Part shown: positions 58,677-64,000 of the stretch, in pieces | How the letters are laid out: each line of letters begins with the position of its first letter | Numbering within the stretch: position 1 is the stretch's first letter | Assembly (NCBI GenBank): GCA_023630585.1 | Contig: CM042555.1 | Span: forward strand, 18,733,501 to 18,797,500 | Length of the DNA stretch: 64,000 nucleotides | Direction of reading: 5' to 3' | Source: Cranoglanis bouderius | Lineage: Eukaryota > Chordata > Actinopteri > Siluriformes > Cranoglanididae | Translations under genes and position numbers: made by a program | The notes under the pieces: generated by a model | Seen by the model: the letters and a program-made list of their open reading frames with translations, nothing else | What the model was told of the DNA's origin: nothing | Databases searched by the model: none

Positions 58677-60064
58677 GTCTCACAGAGAACACCTCAGCTC
58701 TCTGTCACAGTTTCACTTCACTCTTTTCTCTCAGTCTCTTTGTATGAGGGAATTTTGTTGTTCGTATAAACAGCACGTACCGTCAGAACACCGCCGTGTC
58801 GTCATGGTGATTCTGATAGTTACATGAAATTAATTCACATATTTAATATGAAATAAATTGAAATGAATTTAACCAGAAGTTGTTTACGGTTAAAGCGGGG
58901 GAGAAAAGTCGTGTAATGTATTTAATACGCTGGAAGTGTGTCAGTGTTTGTGGAACCCATGATGCTAAAAACATGTAGATGTCGTGGCGTTATTGTCTTG
59001 TAACCACGGCGACATCATCTGTCCACCTGCGAATTTCACGCAAAGATGAATATGTTGAATATCGGACGCAAAACCGACCGTTAGCTTTGTGGCGACGGTT
59101 CTGTCCGCCATTTTAATTTCAGAAAGAAGAAGAAAAAAAAAAAAAAAAAACTCAAGAGTTACGGAAACTTCCTCTCGGAGAACTTCAGATCCTTCAGCTT
59201 TGCCCAAAACCTGCGTGGTGCGATGAAGCAGAGTTACTGTTACCAACACGTCCTGAAGTGGTGTGTTCCTCTTATACCACCTGTATGATTTTATAGGTCA
59301 TTTACTACACATTGTCTCATAAATAACCTGAAAATACTGTGGATTATTAAAGCTAAATCTTACTAACCACTTTTACCATCGTGTCGGTTGAGTTTGATTA
59401 GTATGTGAGCAGAGACGGTGTTTAGTTTGAAGACGGAGAGAGTGCGCGGGGGAGGGGCTTCTGCTCGTTCTCTCCCTCAGTTAACATGCGCCCTATCACA
59501 AGCGCAGCGGTCATCTACATCACTCATAAATCACAATAACCGATCAAACAAGGCTTTGGCGGGACAAAAATTCGATGCAGGAAAGACCCTGCCTTAACCC
59601 TACCGAATGGTCTGTTTTGAGTACCAGACGTCTGAATTTTTTTTAGATTAGTAAATATTTCCGGACGTATGGTAAGGGTTCGCGATTTGAGACGATTTGG
59701 GAATGAAGTGTCTTTCAATCTCAGAATAATGGATAGTTGCAACGGCAGACTGTCGGAGGAGTATAAACCTGTGTCACCGTGGAACATCTGGATTAGTGAG
59801 ACAAATCAAAACAGAAACCGAGACGAGAACCAGACCACGCGTCCGTCATCCCGGGACTCGCTGCTGTTATGTCGAGATCGACGCCCCTGACTCCACCCCC
59901 ACCCCCAGGAACTCAGATTCGCTGATTTTCAACGTCGACCTGTCAGAATGAGTAAAACGCCCACGTTTCAAATAAAACGCTCGTCTTCAAGCACGCTGCC
60001 GTCACGCACCCTGACTTGGCTGCAGGAACTCGGGGATCGGTCTTCAGGCCGGCTAGGAAAAGAA
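58441..60064. other. Non-coding stretch in SHOC2 intron 1
   Basis: GT and CA runs at about 58543-58574 and 58650-58675 flank 75 bases and could pair. A T/A run lies at 59131-59150. GTGCGATGAAGCAGAGTTACTG at 59217-59238 resembles 34189-34210. No exon is recognised. Confidence 0.4.
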
Positions 60065-60180
60065 CATTGAGTGTAACTATAAATGGATAAAAAAAAAAAA
60101 AGTATGACACGTTGTTGTTGTTGTTGTTGAATAAATAAAAACGTGCAAAGTTTTCTGTGGTATAAGAGGAATAAAACGCA
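60065..60180 (+). repeat. Dispersed repeat, tail portion
   Basis: GAGTGTAACTATAAATGGAT, then GTGGTATAAGAGGAATAAAA, parallels the tail of the copy at 4677-5070 (TGTAACTATAAACTGAG, then TATAAGAGGAATTAAAC). Confidence 0.5.
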
Positions 60181-60265
60181 GCAATGAGACAGTTGTGTGT
60201 CTCTTAGTTATAATTTCGTCTTTTAGGACAAATCGCTGCTTGCAAAACAAACACACACAAACACA

Positions 60266-60308
<43 letters not shown>

Positions 60309-60945
60309 ACAGCATTCCCGCTTTATTTAAAAGGCGATGCATCTTTTAGCTATAAAGGTCTCCTGACCTGCAGGGAGTCCTGGCTCTGAAGAGCGCTCGC
60401 AAAGATTATTCTCAGCGGCATTAACCTTTCCGATGCTCTGATCTGAGCTTGGACCGACAACTCATGCTGTCTCTCTCTCTCTTTCTCTCTCTCACTCTCA
60501 GACACACACACACACACACAGGAGTGAGAAGTGGACGACGAAAGCGGATCGCTGTATCGGACTTTTTACGAGCGCGCTTTTATACACACGGAGTCGTCGT
60601 CTTAAGGAGCGCGTCCATAAATCGATCGTTCTGTAAACACACGGCTGAAGCGGCTCACGCTCGTGTACACACAGACACACAGGCGCCACACATGGAGGTT
60701 AGGGTCCGCACGCAAAAGTGCGCCCCATGCACCGTCATCGTTGTACCAAGGCGGCGGAGAGGAGCAGACTCACGGCCTGGTTAGCGAGGACGTCCGAATG
60801 CTTTGGAGGTTCACTTTTAAAGGACGTTAACGGATATCTCGTCTAGTAGCGTGTAAATCAGAATGAAGAATTGCACCAAACTAATCAAAGATCTCTGGTG
60901 TCTTTAGTAACGAGTGGTTTGTTTTTTTGTTTGTTTGTTTTACAG

Positions 60946-61291
60946 CTCAGCGTGAAAGATGCGACCTCTGCTGACCCGATTGTCTCGCCCTGTTCTGATC
61001 CAGTCGAGAGAGTTTCTACAGTTCAGACGAGCATGAGGCTACTCGCCTCGTCGTCCATGACCCGGCTCCGTCACGCTCCTCTGTCCCTCATGGCGTGTTA
61101 ATGGCCGCAGGAGCGCTTGGGTGTTGTCGCCCATCACACTTACACACGCGCACGGGTATGTACGAACGCGCTGAGGCATAGCGGCGATTCTTAGAGCTTT
61201 TTATTTGAGTTCTGAACGAGAGACACGAAGAAAGGAGAGCGGGAAAGAGACTGAAGGGTCTCATGCTCCGTCAGGCCAAAGTGCTTTCAAC
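60946..61291 (+). other. SHOC2: SHOC2 exon 2, 5' UTR portion
   Basis: The acceptor TTGTTTTACAG at 60935-60945 has a long T-rich tract. The untranslated part runs 346 bases to the start codon. The frame is open upstream to about 61205 but with no in-frame ATG there, so the start at 61292 is firm. Confidence 0.7.
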
Positions 61292-61988
61292 ATGAGCAGC
61301 GCTTTAGGCAAAGACAAAGACTGCAAAGAAAAGGAGGCCAAAGCGCTCACGGGTAAGGAGCGCGACAAGGAGCCCAAGGTGCCCGGCAGCCTCGGGAAGG
61401 AGGGCAAGGAGCCCAAAACCAAAGGGAAAGACGCCAAAGATGGGAAGAAGGACGCGAGCGGCGCGCCGCCAGCTGTCGCGTTCTCCGTGGACAACACGAT
61501 AAAGCGGCCGAACCCGGCGACGGGAACGCGCAAGAAGTCCAGCAACGCCGAGGTGGCCAAAGAGCTGGTCAAATGCCGCGACGAGAACGCGACACGCCTG
61601 GACCTGTCCAAGCGCTCCATCCACCTGCTCCCGTCATCCATCAAGGAGCTGACTCTGCTCACCGAGCTCTACCTGTACAGCAACAAGCTGCAGAGCCTCC
61701 CGGCCGAGCTGGGCTGCCTGTCAGGCCTGGTGACGCTGGCGTTGAGCGAGAACTCGCTCACCAGCCTGCCCGACTCGCTGGACAACCTAAAGAGGCTGCG
61801 CATGCTCGACCTGCGGCACAACAAGCTGCGGGAGATCCCGGCCGTGGTGTACCGCCTCACGTCTCTCACCACGCTGTACCTGCGCTTCAACCGCATCACC
61901 GCCGTCGAGAAGGACATCCGCAACTTGAGCAAGCTCACCATGCTGAGCATCCGCGAGAACAAGATCAAACAGCTGCCCGCCGAGATCG
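61292..61988 (+). CDS. SHOC2: SHOC2 exon 2 coding part
   Basis: It encodes 232 residues from MSSALG to KQLPAEI, with G split. It has the disordered basic N-terminus, the VAFS motif and the first six or so LRRs. It is notably GC-rich at third positions (CTG, GAG, AAG, CGC). Donor ATCG|GTGAGT. Confidence 0.97.
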
Positions 61989-63884
61989 GTGAGTATCCGT
62001 AAATACGTAAAGATAAATAAATAAATAAATAAATAGCCGATTGGCATATGAATTTAAACGATCGACAGTTGCGTAGTTGTTTTGAATTCTCAGATATTAA
62101 CTGACTCCCTTGGAAGCCCCGCCCCATTCGAAATTTTCCTGCTTGAAAGATTACACTTCCTTACACAGCACCCTCGCTCCGAGGATGTTTCGAGTTCATT
62201 AATGTGAAACAGAAGCTCGTAATATATATACGCATGTCTGACTGAAATCATCCGAGTATAAAGTTGTACAATATTTATTAACATTAATAATATTTGGGCT
62301 GAAAATGGTCAGAAATAAGGCACTTTTTCAGCTGAAAGAGAAGAAGAACTAAAAACAGGCCTTTAAGGAAGTTTTTGAATCAGGAAACGCTCGTGTCAGT
62401 GCTGAGGTTTATGTTCTGTATATCGGCACACCGCGTTTAACTCTCTCTCTCTCTCTCGCCCGCCCTGTAGGAGAGCTGTGCAACCTGATCACTCTGGACG
62501 TGGCCCACAATCAGCTGGAGCACCTTCCTAAAGAGATCGGCAACTGCACACAGATCACCAACCTGGACCTACAGCACAATGAGCTCCTGGACCTACCCGA
62601 GACGATCGGTACTCGCTCACAGACACGCACGCCTTCTCTCAAGTCATCACTCCACTATAGCGTTTTATTGCTAGCTTTTTAAACCTCGTAATGCTTTAGC
62701 ACCCTCGTACATCTCCGAATGTCTGGAGAAAAAAAAACGTGGCGTCTTTGGATCGTCTCAGCGTCTGTCTTACCGTTTTTATGTTTATGTTTTTTACACC
62801 ACACTGTAAAGCACTTTGATTTGTGGTTAAACTGCATGAAAGGTGTCATATAAGGAAATTTTCTTCTTCTTCCTCTTCTTCTTAGTAACACTTTTTTGTT
62901 TGTACTGTTGCAGGCAATCTGTCGAGTATAAACCGCTTGGGTCTACGGTACAACAGGCTGTCGGCGATCCCCCGATCGTTAGCGAAGTGCCGGGAGCTGG
63001 AAGAGTTGAACCTCGAGAACAACAACATCTCCGTGCTGCCTGAGGTAAGAGCCAGACACCAAACTCTCCACTGGCAAACTGCTGTATTTATAGTTATAGG
63101 AAATGAAACTTTAAACTTTAGTGTGATGACAGTAACTCCACCCTGTCCTTGATTGTTTTCCTTTAACAACATGCAACCAAAAGTGGCATTATGTCAAGTT
63201 GTGTTTATATATATATAAATATATATTTATAGCCAGCAAAAATGGGAATGTTGCCTGTTAGCACGATGGCACAGCCTAAGAAATTCGACTAGTTTTGATG
63301 TCGCATAAATGCAACAGCCTGCTGATCTTCACCAGACACTGATATATCAGGTTATTAAGTCCGCTGCATGACAGACGGTGAGCATCACGTCACTGTTTAA
63401 TCTCCTTACTGTTAAACCGCTGACACGGTGACCCGGTCCATCGGCTTACCTGATGCTCACGCGATCGCTCAGGGGTCACGTAGCTGGAAACTTACTCAAG
63501 ATTACGTCGCAAAAACGTTACTGCAAGGATCGTGCAGCCTTCGTTACGCCGCAGTTGCGTCCTCATCGTTGCTAGGGATTACAAAAAATATATACATCAC
63601 TTCCTGTTTATGTACAAAATGATCAGAATATGTGGTCACTACTGGCTAGTTCTATGGTTGTCCCAGTGTTTGACATTTTCCCTGCTCGTACACAGGGTCT
63701 GCTCTCGAGCCTGGTGAACCTGACGAGTCTGACGCTGGCACGCAACTGTTTTCAGTCGTACCCGGTGGGCGGCCCGTCGCAGTTCTCCACCATCTACTCG
63801 CTGAACATGGAGCACAACCGTATCAACAAGATCCCCTTCGGCATCTTCTCTCGCGCCAAAGTCCTCAGCAAGCTCAACATGAAG
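61292..63884 (+). CDS. SHOC2: SHOC2 leucine-rich repeat scaffold, first four coding exons (3' end cut off)
   Basis: SHOC2 binds MRAS-GTP and PP1C; the complex dephosphorylates the inhibitory site of RAF kinases and activates ERK signalling. Exons: 61292-61988, 62471-62608, 62914-63044 and 63696-63884, in frame, 385 residues of a protein that has 582 in human. The start ATG gives MSSALGKDKD, keeping the human Ser2. A Lys/Glu-rich tail (1-60) precedes VAFS (62-65, an RVxF-like PP1C-docking motif), VDNTIKRPNP and RKKSSNAEV; LRRs follow from about residue 95 (LDLSKRSIHLLPSSIKEL, LYLYSNKLQSLPAEL and so on). The remaining LRR exons lie beyond 64000. Confidence 0.97.
62471..62608 (+). CDS. SHOC2: SHOC2 exon 3
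   Basis: It encodes two LRRs, GELCNLITLDVAHNQLEHLP and KEIGNCTQITNLDLQHNELL, then DLPETI. Phase 1 at both ends. Acceptor CCCTGTAG, donor ATCG|GTACTC. Confidence 0.97.
62914..63044 (+). CDS. SHOC2: SHOC2 exon 4
   Basis: It encodes NLSSINRLGLRYNRLSAIPR, SLAKCRELEELNLENNNISV and LPE, two more LRRs. Acceptor TGTTGCAG, donor GAG|GTAAGA. Confidence 0.97.
63696..63884 (+). CDS. SHOC2: SHOC2 exon 5
   Basis: The 63 residues include GLLSSLVNLTSLTLARNCFQ, YPVGGPSQFSTIYSLNMEHN and RINKIPFGIFSRAKVLSKLN. Acceptor ACACAG, donor AAG|GTGAGG. The gene continues past the window edge. Confidence 0.97.
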
Positions 63885-64000
63885 GTGAGGAGATGAAGAT
63901 GAAGCCTACGGATTCTTTGTCACGTAGCTAGAAATTGTCATCATGGATTGTAGATCATTTCCCTGGACTTCCAACACGCACCACATCCCGCAGCGAAGGT

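Larger units (their letters stand above)
54050..60945 (+). other. SHOC2 intron 1
   Basis: No coding exon is seen. It holds an inverted pair CAAATCCCGCCTCC (54914-54927) / GGAGGCGGGATTTG (55040-55053), a minisatellite at 56029-56176, a Tc1-like remnant at 56188-57258, a second DNA-element remnant at 57263-57530, (GT)n at 57564-57600, a pyrimidine-rich tract at 58075-58428, and a repeat tail at about 60065-60180. Confidence 0.6.

Noticed and set aside
57922..58747. Open frames of 198 and 159 residues in SHOC2 intron 1
   Set aside because: They cross a pyrimidine-rich repeat (CTGTCTGT units) and microsatellites.
61205..61291. N-terminal extension of SHOC2 (MSSERETRRK-type)
   Set aside because: The frame is open but has no ATG upstream of 61292; the ATG at 61292 gives the MSS start known for the family.

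Overview
This is a vertebrate, teleost-type genomic window. Genes are split into small exons with GT-AG introns, and CA/GT, TTTC and AT microsatellites are very dense. Interspersed elements are of fish type: Tc1-like transposon remnants, a tRNA-derived SINE, LINE/SINE tails and MITEs. The repeat spectrum resembles otophysan fish, most likely a catfish. That is an inference from repeat appearance, not a species call.

Four genes are recognised, in the same order as human 10q25.2: RBM20 (+), PDCD4 (+), BBIP1 (-) and SHOC2 (+). Bases 1-19035 hold no convincing coding exon and are probably RBM20 intron 1 or 5' flank. RBM20 coding exons run from 19036 to 34598 (13 exons, 986 codons, reading frame continuous across every junction); the exon with the start codon is not in the window. 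PDCD4 is complete (promoter about 36500-36700, non-coding exon 1, CDS 37374-48889, 470 residues, 3' UTR to about 49680). BBIP1 is complete for its 70-residue product on the minus strand (51289-51788). SHOC2 has a non-coding first exon near 54000, its start codon at 61292, and runs off the right edge after four coding exons (385 residues seen).

The four genes do not form a pathway. RBM20 is a muscle splicing regulator, PDCD4 an eIF4A-binding translation inhibitor, BBIP1 a BBSome subunit, and SHOC2 the scaffold of the MRAS-PP1C phosphatase that activates RAF. PDCD4 and BBIP1 converge tail to tail; BBIP1 and SHOC2 are divergent.

No new biological system was found. The observations most worth checking are: an 8-mer miR-21 target site in the PDCD4 3' UTR; two CTCF-like motifs in convergent orientation flanking the PDCD4-BBIP1 block; UG repeats next to several RBM20 acceptors and a UCUU-rich tract in front of the RBM20 RRM exons; the conserved RSRSP, degron and Akt-site motifs; a 370-bp foldback; a SINE inserted in a decanucleotide minisatellite; and several broken Tc1 copies and MITEs.
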